64,000 nucleotides of DNA from the NCBI RefSeq assembly GCF_003253545.1, contig NZ_QKYV01000001.1, positions 578,574-642,573 of the forward strand. Reading direction: 5' to 3'. The position numbers and the translations under genes are program-made. Positions within the stretch are counted from its first letter, which is position 1. Every line of letters begins with the position of its first letter. The notes under the pieces were generated by a model. That model was given only the letters and a program-made list of their open reading frames with translations. It searched no databases and had not been told where the DNA came from. This document shows positions 1-8,868 of this stretch, piece by piece. Source of the stretch: Mesonia algae (lineage in GTDB: Bacteria > Bacteroidota > Bacteroidia > Flavobacteriales > Flavobacteriaceae).

Positions 1-1
1 A

Positions 2-232
2 TATTTTGGGCTTAATTACGACAGTATGAACCCTATTACCAATTGGTTTAAAACAAACCCTAATCTTCTAAAACAATTTAACCTCATCTTTGAAGAAAAT
101 ATTGTAAATATTGATAACAAGGAGCTTAAAGCAGATTTAAAAGAGATTTATAATGATGATATTTTTGAATACCGTAACAAGTTTGCTGTAATTACAGTTA
201 TTCTTGCGATTAAGCTTCATTTTTATAGTTAG
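2..232 (+). CDS. C-terminal fragment, possibly asparagine synthetase-like
   Basis: The reading frame is open from the window edge, so this is the 3' end of a longer gene; the ATG at 26 is probably internal. The visible 76 or so residues are charged and helical and end in a hydrophobic patch (KFAVITVILAIKLHF), which loosely resembles the C-terminal end of asparagine synthetase-like proteins found in polysaccharide clusters. That family call is weak. The stop overlaps by 23 bases the 3' end of the convergent membrane protein gene at 210-1451. Confidence 0.4.
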   Translation, partial: YFGLNYDSMNPITNWFKTNPNLLKQFNLIFEENIVNIDNKELKADLKEIYNDDIFEYRNKFAVITVILAIKLHFYS

Positions 233-1451
233 AGTTAATAATATAAAATAAACTAAATAGAAGGCCTACATAAATACCTGCCATTCCTGAACTGAAAACA
301 TGTCCAGCGGTAGATGAAATGGCTATAAGCATTATAAGCATCATCAATACAAAATTTGCATAAGGATATTTATTTATATTTTTTGAAAACATAATGGCTT
401 GCAGCCATATAAATAATAGAGCCATAATAAATATAGATAACCCTATAAAAGAGTAGGTGAAAAATATATCTACAATGTCAATTTCTACCAACCTATAGTC
501 ATTTAACTGTTCATAAGTTGTTTGTCCTACGCCAATAATTTTTTCTAAAAAATTATAATCTTGAGTGTATACCTCAAAAGAATCTTTAAAAAAAACATTT
601 CTATTGGATAACATAAAAGTTAGAAAATCAAATTTATCATAGAAGTAAGAAATCCTATTGTAAAGATTAGATGATTTTACGAATGCCCAACCAAAATAAA
701 TAATTGCTGGAAGAGAAAGCATAGATATTATAGAAACATTAGATAGAGCTTTGAGGTTTATTTTTTTTACAGTAGGTCTTTTTATTGGAATTAAAATATG
801 TATCAATAGAATTCCGAAAACACTCGTTTTTGAGGCAATACTCAATGCGACAAGAATGTTGAATAATGCAATTACCACGTAGAAAATCCTATTCCGGCTC
901 CATAGATTAAAAGAAATAATACTACTCAAAATTAGTAATAAAGCAGAGATTTCATTTCCAGCATAAAAAAAACCTTTACTTCCTATATCACCAAATTCAT
1001 ACATGGGATAGCCTAAGCCTACATGTTTTAATAAAATATTTACAACTAGAACGAAATAAGAAAAATGAAGCATCTTAAATACTAAGCTTCCATCATTATT
1101 TTTAAAGTAGTTTTGAAAGAAGAAAAAACCGTAAAAAGGTATAATGTATCTATTTATTTTAATCAAATCATTAACTAAAAAAACTACATTGAAACTTTTT
1201 AAAATCTGAAAAAAAGAGGGAATCAGTAAAACAATAATAAGAAAAAATAATAGAAAAAGTTGTTTAGGATAGCGTATAAGACTAAAAAAAATAAGTAGAA
1301 CAATAACCAGTTTTAAAGCTTGACTTACACTAATAGGTAAAATTATTCCATTTGTTAATAAAACTCCATTTACCATATCTACGGGCAATAGGAGAAACAT
1401 CATACAGATTATGAGTTTATCTAGAGGAAGTTTAAGAATAGAGTTTTTCAT
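210..1451 (-). CDS. O-antigen polymerase/ligase-like polytopic membrane protein
   Basis: A 413-residue, very hydrophobic protein with about ten or more predicted membrane segments and a longer extracytoplasmic loop around residues 255-330, the layout of Wzy-type polymerases and O-antigen ligases. Near the C-terminal end, VGQTTYEQLNDYRLVEIDIVD followed by a membrane segment resembles the acidic motif before the last helices of Wzy proteins. It probably polymerises repeat units at the outer face of the inner membrane. It is followed on the same strand, upstream, by a glycosyltransferase gene. Primary sequence is poorly conserved in these families, so the exact role (polymerase or ligase) is inferred from topology and neighbourhood. 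Confidence 0.6.
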   Translation of the reverse strand: MKNSILKLPLDKLIICMMFLLLPVDMVNGVLLTNGIILPISVSQALKLVIVLLIFFSLIRYPKQLFLLFFLIIVLLIPSFFQILKSFNVVFLVNDLIKINRYIIPFYGFFFFQNYFKNNDGSLVFKMLHFSYFVLVVNILLKHVGLGYPMYEFGDIGSKGFFYAGNEISALLLILSSIISFNLWSRNRIFYVVIALFNILVALSIASKTSVFGILLIHILIPIKRPTVKKINLKALSNVSIISMLSLPAIIYFGWAFVKSSNLYNRISYFYDKFDFLTFMLSNRNVFFKDSFEVYTQDYNFLEKIIGVGQTTYEQLNDYRLVEIDIVDIFFTYSFIGLSIFIMALLFIWLQAIMFSKNINKYPYANFVLMMLIMLIAISSTAGHVFSSGMAGIYVGLLFSLFYIINSNYKNEA

Positions 1452-1469
1452 TAAAATTCAATGAGGTGG

Positions 1470-1477
1470 CAAAAGTA
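1470..1477 (-). promoter_or_regulatory. Candidate -7 element for the 210-1451 gene
   Basis: Read on the minus strand this is TACTTTTG, a match to the Bacteroidota -7 consensus TAnnTTTG, 18 bases before the ATG. No clear TTG lies at the -33 position; a T-rich triplet is there instead. Confidence 0.35.
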
Positions 1478-1545
1478 ATATTCTAAAGATTATTAAAATT
1501 GTGTAATCAAAAATAATCTTTAATAAATAATAGGTTAAGAAAGAT

Positions 1546-2628
1546 CTAATCTTGTTTTCTCATAACTTCAGTTAAACGCTTTAAAAGCTTTTGAGCTACA
1601 ATATCTTTTCTAAAGTTTTTTGAAGTATTTAAAGCTTCCAATTTAAACTTATCTTTTTGTTCGGGTTGGAGGCGTTGATATTGTATGATAGATTCAATTA
1701 AAGCTTCAGAATTTTTTGGTTCAAATAGAAACCCATTTTTATGTGACTGAATATAGGTAGCGGGCCCAGCAATATTGCACGCAATAACGGGTGTACCACA
1801 AGCCATAGCCTCTAAACCTGTTAAACCTAAACTCTCGGCTTCCCGATAGGTAGGAAACACATATAAATCTATTTCATTATAGATATCAACTAATTTGTCT
1901 TGTGGTACTAAACCTAAAAATTGCACATCTTCTTCTAATCCATACTGCTTTATTGTATTTAGAATTTTCTGTTCATCTGGGCCTTTTCCCGCTATAGAAG
2001 CCACAAATGGAACACGTTTTTCTTTAAGTCCCAAAAGAGCATCTAGAAATGTTTTCCATCCTTTTTCTTCAATAAAACGAGAAACAAAGCCTAAATGCAA
2101 TTTGGATATATCAGCATCTTTCTCTTTCATAAAAAACTTCGTAGAATCAATTCCGCCAGAAGGCGATACAAAAACATCTTGCTCTTCTAAAAAGGAATAG
2201 CTTTGAAGAACCTTACTTTTGAAGTAGCTTGTAGGAACAACTAGTAAATCGGTTTTTTTTAAAACCTTTTCAGCAAAAATATTAAGGTATTTATTCTTTT
2301 GTAAATCTATTATATCTGTTCCGTGAGCATTCATCACCCAAGGTTTTCTTTTGAAAGGTAAAAGAAGAAATAAAATTGGAATATGATGACTCACATAGTG
2401 TACATATACTAGATCAAATTTTTTAAAGATCCCGATAAGAATATTAAAGTAGTGAATGCTATAGTTGAAAACTTTCTTAATAGGCTTTCCTGCCAAGCCT
2501 TTAATAAGAGAAATAGGTTCGAATAAAACATTATTTTTCTCTAATTCATCTTTAAAATTTTTCACAAAGACACCAAATAATGGATCCTTAGTGGAGGGAA
2601 ACATATTTGAAATTAAAAAGATTTTCAT
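1546..2628 (-). CDS. Glycosyltransferase, GT4 family
   Basis: A 360-residue GT-B fold glycosyltransferase. The N-terminal half opens with MKIFLISNMFPSTKDPLFGVF, the usual start of GT4 enzymes. The C-terminal half carries HLGFVSRFIEEKG, the VPQDKLVDIYNEIDLYVFPT stretch and the EX7E motif in REAESLGLTGLEAMACGTPVI, which binds the nucleotide-sugar donor. It should add a sugar to the lipid-linked polysaccharide repeat unit at the cytoplasmic face of the membrane. The donor and acceptor cannot be read from sequence. It sits between two membrane-polymerisation genes of the polysaccharide cluster. Confidence 0.85.
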   Translation of the reverse strand: MKIFLISNMFPSTKDPLFGVFVKNFKDELEKNNVLFEPISLIKGLAGKPIKKVFNYSIHYFNILIGIFKKFDLVYVHYVSHHIPILFLLLPFKRKPWVMNAHGTDIIDLQKNKYLNIFAEKVLKKTDLLVVPTSYFKSKVLQSYSFLEEQDVFVSPSGGIDSTKFFMKEKDADISKLHLGFVSRFIEEKGWKTFLDALLGLKEKRVPFVASIAGKGPDEQKILNTIKQYGLEEDVQFLGLVPQDKLVDIYNEIDLYVFPTYREAESLGLTGLEAMACGTPVIACNIAGPATYIQSHKNGFLFEPKNSEALIESIIQYQRLQPEQKDKFKLEALNTSKNFRKDIVAQKLLKRLTEVMRKQD

Positions 2629-2668
2629 ATAAGGATGTATTTTGATATTTTAAACTAAACTATATTAG

Positions 2669-2676
2669 TAATTTTG
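2669..2676 (+). promoter_or_regulatory. Candidate -7 element for the acyltransferase operon
   Basis: TAATTTTG matches the Bacteroidota TAnnTTTG element, about 60 bases before the ATG at 2738. The upstream TTG at 2642-2644 is 24 bases away, longer than the usual 19-21. Confidence 0.35.
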
Positions 2677-2737
2677 TGCAAAATGCTAATTTACAATCTA
2701 AGTTTATTTAAACAATTAAGTTTACTATTATTTACGT

Positions 2738-3250
2738 ATGCTTCATAAATTAAAGTTGGTTTTTTATTATGCTGTAATACAGCATTTACCTCATTCTAGG
2801 CTAATAGGCTTGTGTAATAAAATTAGGGTAGCTTACGTTTCCAAAGTACTAAAGGTTATGCCATACGATAGCAGAACCAAGTTAGAACCTAATGTTTATT
2901 TATCAAATGGTATAGGTACTACAATTGGACTAAATTGCAGAATCAACGAAAACGTTTTTATACAACAAGCTACTATAGAAGATGAGGTGCTTATTGCTCC
3001 TAATGTAGCTATATTATGTTTACCTCATAAACATGATAGAGTAGATATCCCCATAATAGAACAGGGAGATGAGGAGTTACAACCTCCAATGATTAAAAGA
3101 GGAGCCTGGTTAGGTCGTAATGTCGTCGTCATGCCAGGAGTTACTATTGGCGAAGGTGCAATTGTAGGTGCAGGAGCGGTAGTTACAAAAAATGTAGAGC
3201 CATTTACAATCGTAGGAGGCGTACCTGCAAAATTTATTAAAAAGAGGTGA
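2738..3250 (+). CDS. Hexapeptide-repeat acyltransferase (LbH family)
   Basis: A 170-residue left-handed beta-helix acyltransferase of the WbbJ/maltose O-acetyltransferase type. Imperfect hexapeptide repeats run from about residue 60 to 165 (for example IEDEVLIAPNV and RNVVVMPGVTIGEGAIVGAG), interrupted by a loop with LCLPHKHDR that probably supplies the catalytic histidine. The end, VEPFTIVGGVPAKFIKKR, is the standard C-terminal signature of this family. It probably acetylates a sugar of the surface polysaccharide using acetyl-CoA. It is the first gene of a plus-strand run that continues with two membrane proteins and GT26. Confidence 0.8.
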   Translation: MLHKLKLVFYYAVIQHLPHSRLIGLCNKIRVAYVSKVLKVMPYDSRTKLEPNVYLSNGIGTTIGLNCRINENVFIQQATIEDEVLIAPNVAILCLPHKHDRVDIPIIEQGDEELQPPMIKRGAWLGRNVVVMPGVTIGEGAIVGAGAVVTKNVEPFTIVGGVPAKFIKKR

Positions 3251-3313
3251 TTTTAATTGAAAGCTAAAACTTATATATAGTTAAAAAAGTAAATTATTTT
3301 TAGACATTATAAG

Positions 3314-4600
3314 ATGAATAAACAGGAAACCATTAAAGATAAATACCACATATTAAACGTATTAACCTTAGCCTGTATTCTTATAGCTACTTTTTTCCTG
3401 CCCTTAAAGACGTCATTGAGTAACTTTGGACTTATTGGGTTGGTGATTACTACATTTATAGCTTTTGGTGTTAGTGGGTTTCAGAAGAAAGGGAAATTGA
3501 GCTTTTTTCTTTTATTTTCTCCCATGGTTTTTTTTCTACCTCTCATTTGGGGTTGGATCTATTCTCCTATACAGCCTGAAGCGTTCAAGGAAATAAGTAA
3601 GTATGTTTTTTTAGGTTTAGTCCCATTACTTCTTTTCCGTAAAGATATTCAAGCTACTACCTTTAGAAAATATGCATCTATGGGGCTATTGACAGGAGCT
3701 GTTTTAAGTGCTGTAATATTGATTACCATTAATTTATATAATTACAGTAAAACCGATCTACAGCTACACTGGCTATTAAACAATGACTTTACTGGGATAA
3801 ACTTTGTAGAACCTTTTTCTGGAATGCATACCATATATATGGGAATTTACTATGTGATGGCTGTCGCTATTCTTCTATTCGGAAATCTAAAATTAAGAAT
3901 ATTGTGGCGGGTTTTAATTTTCACGATTCTGGTGTTAGGAATAATCTTTATCGCTTCAAGAATTTCCTATTTTATTACTGTGTTATTAATAGGACTTTAC
4001 TTAATTCATAACCTATCATTTAAAATATTTTCAATAATAGCTACCATCACGATAATAATAGGTGTGCTTAGTTTTTCATTTTTAAAGCAAACCTATATTT
4101 ACAAGAAAACGGTAGAGGGAACAGAGTGGGAGCTTCGAGATAATATAGGTACGTATAATACAGATAATACATTTAAAGTCGATTCCCGCTATTCTAGGTG
4201 GAAAGTAGCTTTAGAAGCGATCAAAGAAAAACCCATTTTAGGCTTTGGAGGAGGTACAGAAAATGAAATTCTCTTAGAAAAATATAAGACGAATAAAATG
4301 CAAAACTCTATAAACCGAGAATATAATGCCCATAACCAATTTTTAGGGGCAACTTTAAGGTTTGGAATATTTAGTTTTCTACTTATGCTGGTCTATTTTG
4401 TAAGAAATTCTATCACTGCTTTCAAATATCAAAACTTGTTATTCCTAAGCTTCCTAACGATTTTATTTTGGTCCTTTATGATTGAAAATGTTTTAGATCG
4501 CAATATGGGAATTAATTTCGTAGCCCTTTTCGGAACGCTTTTTTATGCTGAATTTTTAGCTAAAGAATCAAAATTAGAAAACGATGAATTGGCTCAGTAA
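3314..4600 (+). CDS. O-antigen ligase family membrane protein (Wzy_C-like)
   Basis: A 428-residue protein with about eleven membrane segments and a large loop at roughly residues 260-345. The loop has YSRWKVALEAIKEKPILGFG followed by YNAHNQFLGATLRFG, which is the typical RX3AL and H-N-x-x-L pattern of the O-antigen ligase/Wzy_C superfamily, where the histidine is functionally important. It either polymerises repeat units or transfers polysaccharide to its acceptor outside the inner membrane. Its 3' end overlaps the next membrane protein gene by 17 bases, so the two are probably translated together. Confidence 0.75.
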   Translation: MNKQETIKDKYHILNVLTLACILIATFFLPLKTSLSNFGLIGLVITTFIAFGVSGFQKKGKLSFFLLFSPMVFFLPLIWGWIYSPIQPEAFKEISKYVFLGLVPLLLFRKDIQATTFRKYASMGLLTGAVLSAVILITINLYNYSKTDLQLHWLLNNDFTGINFVEPFSGMHTIYMGIYYVMAVAILLFGNLKLRILWRVLIFTILVLGIIFIASRISYFITVLLIGLYLIHNLSFKIFSIIATITIIIGVLSFSFLKQTYIYKKTVEGTEWELRDNIGTYNTDNTFKVDSRYSRWKVALEAIKEKPILGFGGGTENEILLEKYKTNKMQNSINREYNAHNQFLGATLRFGIFSFLLMLVYFVRNSITAFKYQNLLFLSFLTILFWSFMIENVLDRNMGINFVALFGTLFYAEFLAKESKLENDELAQ

Positions 4601-5738
4601 AATTGAAAAATCACATCTCATCTTTCTTTTTTTACTGATTTTTTTTGGCATAGAGGCATTAAATAAAGTACAAGACTATTATTTCGGACTCCATTTTGAA
4701 ATTCAGAAATACTTAAAAGGTTTGTGTCTCGTGGGGATATTGCTTTACTTTTTATTTAAAGATAGAATCAAGCTATTTGCCCTGACTGTTTTCATAATCT
4801 TATTTTGTTTAGGTCAATATTTTTTAAGTGAATCATTTACTTTGCCAGCGGTTATAGGGTTTTTGAAATACTTTTTCTTCTTAAGTCTAATTTTGTTTTT
4901 TGCTGAAATCAACTCCACTAAGGGAAAAATAAAAGTCTTTAAATTATTTGAAATCATCTTATGGGTTAATAACGCTATCATTTTAATATCGGCCTTATTT
5001 GGTTTAGAGATTTTTGAGTCTTACCCAGGTGATCGCTGGGGATACAACGGTTTATTTATGGCCTCATCTAATAGTACATATTTTTATATTATAGCCATTC
5101 TCTATTTTGTTATTTATAATTCTAAAACTTACTATAAAAACGCTTTATTTTGGTTCACTGTCTTGGCAAGTTTACTAATAGGGACTAAATCTATATACTT
5201 AGCAATCATTTTAATAGGCTTAGTGTTAACGATTAGATTAGTGAAAAAACTGAAATTGAAAGTAATAATTGCAAGCTTTTTTTTATTGTTTTCAGCCGCG
5301 TTGGGTTATATCTTCTTTTCAACCGATTTGTTTTCAGAAATTATAAAACAAGAAGGTTGGCTTACAGCAATATTATCTTATAGAGATCAATTATTCATTA
5401 AAGATACAATTCCTTACATTCAAGAACATTGGGAAACCATTCACTACTTTATAGGAGGTTTATCTAATCCGTATGTAAGACCTCAATTAGAATTAATAGA
5501 TTTGTGGCTGTACTTTGGTTTTTTAGGAATGATTCTTTATCTCTTTGTCTTTGCTAAAAGCTATTTTAATTTTTCATTAGCAGTTTATTCAAAGTGTTTA
5601 TTGGCAATCCTATTTATTGTACCTTTTATAACAGGAAACTTCTTTTACAACGCTTCAGTGCCCATTTATCTTGTGGTTTTAAAATTAGCTATTATAAAAT
5701 CGCAAGAGAAACTTTCAAATGGTGTAGAATACTCCTAA
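4584..5738 (+). CDS. Wzy-like polytopic membrane protein
   Basis: A 384-residue protein with about ten hydrophobic segments. Near the C-terminal end the stretch GGLSNPYVRPQLELIDLWLYFGFLG matches the acidic motif seen before the last helices of Wzy-type polymerases. It starts inside the 3' end of the preceding ligase-like gene (17-base overlap). With the gene at 210-1451 this makes three polymerase/ligase-type proteins in 5.5 kb, so a division into repeat-unit polymerase and ligase is likely, but which is which cannot be decided here. Confidence 0.6.
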   Translation: MNWLSKIEKSHLIFLFLLIFFGIEALNKVQDYYFGLHFEIQKYLKGLCLVGILLYFLFKDRIKLFALTVFIILFCLGQYFLSESFTLPAVIGFLKYFFFLSLILFFAEINSTKGKIKVFKLFEIILWVNNAIILISALFGLEIFESYPGDRWGYNGLFMASSNSTYFYIIAILYFVIYNSKTYYKNALFWFTVLASLLIGTKSIYLAIILIGLVLTIRLVKKLKLKVIIASFFLLFSAALGYIFFSTDLFSEIIKQEGWLTAILSYRDQLFIKDTIPYIQEHWETIHYFIGGLSNPYVRPQLELIDLWLYFGFLGMILYLFVFAKSYFNFSLAVYSKCLLAILFIVPFITGNFFYNASVPIYLVVLKLAIIKSQEKLSNGVEYS

Positions 5739-5765
5739 TTTTGAAAATTCTTAGACAGAGTATAT

Positions 5766-6503
5766 ATGCCGCAAAGAATTCATATTCTAAATACAAAAAT
5801 TGATAACTATACCATGCAAGAAACCTTGCAAATAGTAGATAAATCAATTCAGCAAAAAGAACAGTTGCATCATACGGTGGTGAATGCTGGAAAAATTGTT
5901 GCCATGCAAAAGGATGAAGCTTTACGGGAGAGCGTAAATGAAGCAGATCTTATTAACGCAGATGGCCAAGCGGTAATTTGGGCTTCAAAAATTTTAAATA
6001 AGCCATTAAAAGAACGTGTTGCTGGAATAGACTTGTTCGAAAACCTGGTAAAATTAGCGAATCAAAAAGAATATTCTGTTTACTTATTAGGAGCAAAACA
6101 AGATGTGGTAGAAACTGTAGCTAATAATTTCAAGCAAACTCATAACTCCAATATCATTGCTGGTTATAGAAACGGATATTTTTCTGCTGCTGAAGAAAAA
6201 CAAATTGTCGAAAAAATCGTTGCTTCTAAAGCAAATATGTTGTTTGTGGCCATGAGCTCTCCTAAAAAAGAGATATTTTTGCACAAACATCGAGAAGCGC
6301 TAAAGGCTGTTAACTTTATAATGGGCGTTGGCGGTAGCTTCGATGTGCTTTCTGGAAAAACTAAAAGAGCTCCGTTATGGATGCAAAATAGCGGACTAGA
6401 ATGGTTTTATCGTTTTGCACAAGAACCTAAGCGTATGTGGAAACGTTATTTAGTTGGAAATACTAAATTCATACTTTTAGTATTAAAAGAGAAGTTAAAG
6501 TAA
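5766..6503 (+). CDS. WecG/TagA/CpsF family glycosyltransferase (GT26)
   Basis: A 245-residue GT26 enzyme; relatives transfer N-acetylmannosamine or a related sugar to an undecaprenyl-linked primer. Family marks are VVNAGKIV (about 38-45), NADGQAV with the probable catalytic Asp66, [17 protein letters not shown] and the C-terminal [18 protein letters not shown] stretch, which in relatives contacts the membrane. The length is complete. It lies 27 bases after the Wzy-like gene and 22 bases before the UDP-glucuronate decarboxylase gene, in the same apparent operon. The sugar transferred is inferred only from the family. Confidence 0.88.
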   Translation: MPQRIHILNTKIDNYTMQETLQIVDKSIQQKEQLHHTVVNAGKIVAMQKDEALRESVNEADLINADGQAVIWASKILNKPLKERVAGIDLFENLVKLANQKEYSVYLLGAKQDVVETVANNFKQTHNSNIIAGYRNGYFSAAEEKQIVEKIVASKANMLFVAMSSPKKEIFLHKHREALKAVNFIMGVGGSFDVLSGKTKRAPLWMQNSGLEWFYRFAQEPKRMWKRYLVGNTKFILLVLKEKLK

Positions 6504-6525
6504 ACCCTTAGTTAAGGAAATAAGA

Positions 6526-7512
6526 ATGAAAAGAGTTTTAATTACAGGAGCCGCAGGTTTTTTGGGATCACACTTATGCGATAAATTTATCACAGAAGGC
6601 TACCATGTAATTGCTATGGATAATCTAATTACGGGCGATTTAAAAAACATAGAGCATCTTTTTCATTTAGAACACTTTGAGTTTTATCATCACGATGTAA
6701 CCAAATTTGTACACGTTCCAGAAAATTTAGATTATATATTACACTTTGCAAGCCCAGCAAGTCCAATAGATTACCTAAAAATCCCTATACAAACTTTAAA
6801 AGTTGGATCTCTAGGAACTCATAATTTATTAGGTCTAGCAAAAGAAAAAAATGCCCGGATTTTAATTGCAAGTACATCTGAAGTATACGGAGATCCTTTA
6901 GTACATCCTCAAAGTGAAGATTACTATGGTAATGTAAATACTATAGGTCCGCGTGGTGTTTATGATGAAGCTAAGCGTTTTCAAGAATCAATTACAATGG
7001 CTTACCACCGTTTTCACGGATTAGATACGCGTATTGTAAGAATTTTTAATACTTATGGTCCAAGAATGCGACTTAATGATGGTCGAGTAATTCCGGCATT
7101 TATAGGTCAGGCATTAAGAGGGGAAGACTTAACTGTTTTTGGAGACGGAGCTCAAACTCGTTCTTTTTGTTATGTAACCGATCAAATTGAAGGGATTTAT
7201 AAACTTTTACTTAGCGATTACAGAGAACCCGTAAATATTGGAAATCCATACGAAATTACAATTAAGGATTTTGCAGAGGAAATCATCAAACTAACAGGAA
7301 CCGATCAAAAGATTATTTATCAACCACTTCCTCAAGATGATCCTATGCAACGACAGCCAGACATCTCATTAGCTAAAAAAATATTAAGTTGGGAGCCGAC
7401 AGTAACAAGAGAAGAAGGAATGAAACTTACCTATGAATACTTTAAAAATCTTTCTCAAGAAGAATTATCTAAGAAAGAACATAAAGATTTCAGTAAACAC
7501 ATAAGAAAATAA
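6526..7512 (+). CDS. UDP-glucuronic acid decarboxylase (UDP-xylose synthase)
   Basis: A 328-residue extended short-chain dehydrogenase. The NAD-binding glycine motif GAAGFLG is at 8-14, the HFASPASP motif at about 73-80, STSEVYG at 116-122 (with the Glu used for decarboxylation in the UXS family) and the Y-x3-K pair at Tyr146 and Lys150 in [19 protein letters not shown] near the C-terminal end is a hallmark of UXS rather than of UDP-glucose 4-epimerase. It should convert UDP-glucuronate to UDP-xylose and CO2, supplying a pentose donor for the polysaccharide. It is followed after 3 bases by the priming transferase gene. Confidence 0.88.
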   Translation: MKRVLITGAAGFLGSHLCDKFITEGYHVIAMDNLITGDLKNIEHLFHLEHFEFYHHDVTKFVHVPENLDYILHFASPASPIDYLKIPIQTLKVGSLGTHNLLGLAKEKNARILIASTSEVYGDPLVHPQSEDYYGNVNTIGPRGVYDEAKRFQESITMAYHRFHGLDTRIVRIFNTYGPRMRLNDGRVIPAFIGQALRGEDLTVFGDGAQTRSFCYVTDQIEGIYKLLLSDYREPVNIGNPYEITIKDFAEEIIKLTGTDQKIIYQPLPQDDPMQRQPDISLAKKILSWEPTVTREEGMKLTYEYFKNLSQEELSKKEHKDFSKHIRK

Positions 7513-7515
7513 AGT

Positions 7516-8868
7516 ATGCAAATTAAGCAAGGGAGATATTCTGCTTATTTACGACCACTGGTTTATCTTATAGATTTAGCAGTGATTTTGTTGTTTGCGT
7601 TTCAGTTTAAATTAGAAATGACAGACTACATTAACTACACGGTATTTATTACTGCAGGTTGGTTAGTGATGTCTATTAAAACAGACTTTTATGAGGTTTA
7701 TCGTTTTACCAAAGTCACCAAAATTATTTCGCTTAACTTTTTGCAGGCTGCTATTTTTGCCTTGTTTGTTTTCTCCTTTTTTGGTTTTTTTGAAGAACTA
7801 AGTAGGCCTAAAGAAAAAATATTTCTTTACATCACTAAGGTGTTTTTTACCATTCTTGCCATAAAACTCCTTATATTTTATTTACTGAAAAGTTACCGAA
7901 AAGATTTAGGCGGTAACTATAGAAGAACAATTATCTTAGGTGCTAATCATAGAACTCAAAATCTCGAAAGATTTTTTAAATCTAATCCAGAGTACGGATA
8001 TCAATCTAAAAAACTAGTAGATTTTTCTCAGAAAAACTTTGATTTAGATGAGGTTTTTAAATGGATTTTAGAAAATGAAATTGACGAAATTTATTGCTCT
8101 GTAGCCGAATTAGACAATGAACAAATCAACCAAGTAATTGATTTTGCAGACAACAACCTAAAGCCTTTAAAGTTTCTTCCAGATAATAAAGATATTTATA
8201 CCCGTCAGTTAAAAATGGAGTATTACGGTTATTTACCTATTCTTTCTTTACGAAATATCCCTATAGACGATGCTTTAAATAAACTAATCAAAAGAACATT
8301 TGATATTCTTATGTCTGTTTTTGTCATTGTGTTTATACTCTCTTGGCTTACCCCAATTTTGGCTATTTTAATCAGGATGGAATCAAAAGGTCCAGTCTTT
8401 TTTAGACAAAAAAGAAACGGATTAGATTACAAAGAGTTTTACTGTTATAAGTTTCGCTCTATGCGAGAAAATCCACAAGCACATTTACATCAAGTAAAAC
8501 GTGGCGATAAAAGGATCACTAAGATTGGAAAATTTATTCGGAAAACAAGTTTAGATGAAATGCCACAATTTTACAATGTACTTTTAGGAGATATGTCGGT
8601 AGTGGGGCCAAGACCGCATATGGTAAGCCACACTCATATGTATGCCGAACGTATCGATAAATTTATGGTGCGTCATTTTATAAAGCCAGGAATTACCGGC
8701 TTAGCGCAAACCAGTGGTTTTAGAGGAGAGATAGAAACAGAAAATGATATTATTAACCGTGTACGTTATGATATTTTCTACTTAGAAAACTGGTCACTTT
8801 TATTAGATTTAAAAATAATCTTCCAGACAGTGCAAAATGCTGTCAAAGGAGAAGATAAGGCTTATTAA
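7516..8868 (+). CDS. Polyprenyl glycosyl-1-phosphate transferase (WcaJ/WbaP type)
   Basis: A 450-residue initiating transferase that moves a sugar-1-phosphate from a nucleotide sugar to undecaprenyl phosphate. Four or so membrane segments occupy residues 1-130, a Rossmann-like middle domain runs about 130-255, then one further membrane segment and the catalytic C-terminal domain. The latter shows KRTFDILMS, the FRQKRNG and FYCYKFRSM motifs, TKIGKFIRKTSLDEMPQFYNVLLGDMSVVGPRPH and KPGITGLAQ, all standard for this family. It is the last plus-strand gene of the polysaccharide cluster; its stop overlaps the convergent GT4 gene by 4 bases. Confidence 0.9.
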   Translation: MQIKQGRYSAYLRPLVYLIDLAVILLFAFQFKLEMTDYINYTVFITAGWLVMSIKTDFYEVYRFTKVTKIISLNFLQAAIFALFVFSFFGFFEELSRPKEKIFLYITKVFFTILAIKLLIFYLLKSYRKDLGGNYRRTIILGANHRTQNLERFFKSNPEYGYQSKKLVDFSQKNFDLDEVFKWILENEIDEIYCSVAELDNEQINQVIDFADNNLKPLKFLPDNKDIYTRQLKMEYYGYLPILSLRNIPIDDALNKLIKRTFDILMSVFVIVFILSWLTPILAILIRMESKGPVFFRQKRNGLDYKEFYCYKFRSMRENPQAHLHQVKRGDKRITKIGKFIRKTSLDEMPQFYNVLLGDMSVVGPRPHMVSHTHMYAERIDKFMVRHFIKPGITGLAQTSGFRGEIETENDIINRVRYDIFYLENWSLLLDLKIIFQTVQNAVKGEDKAY

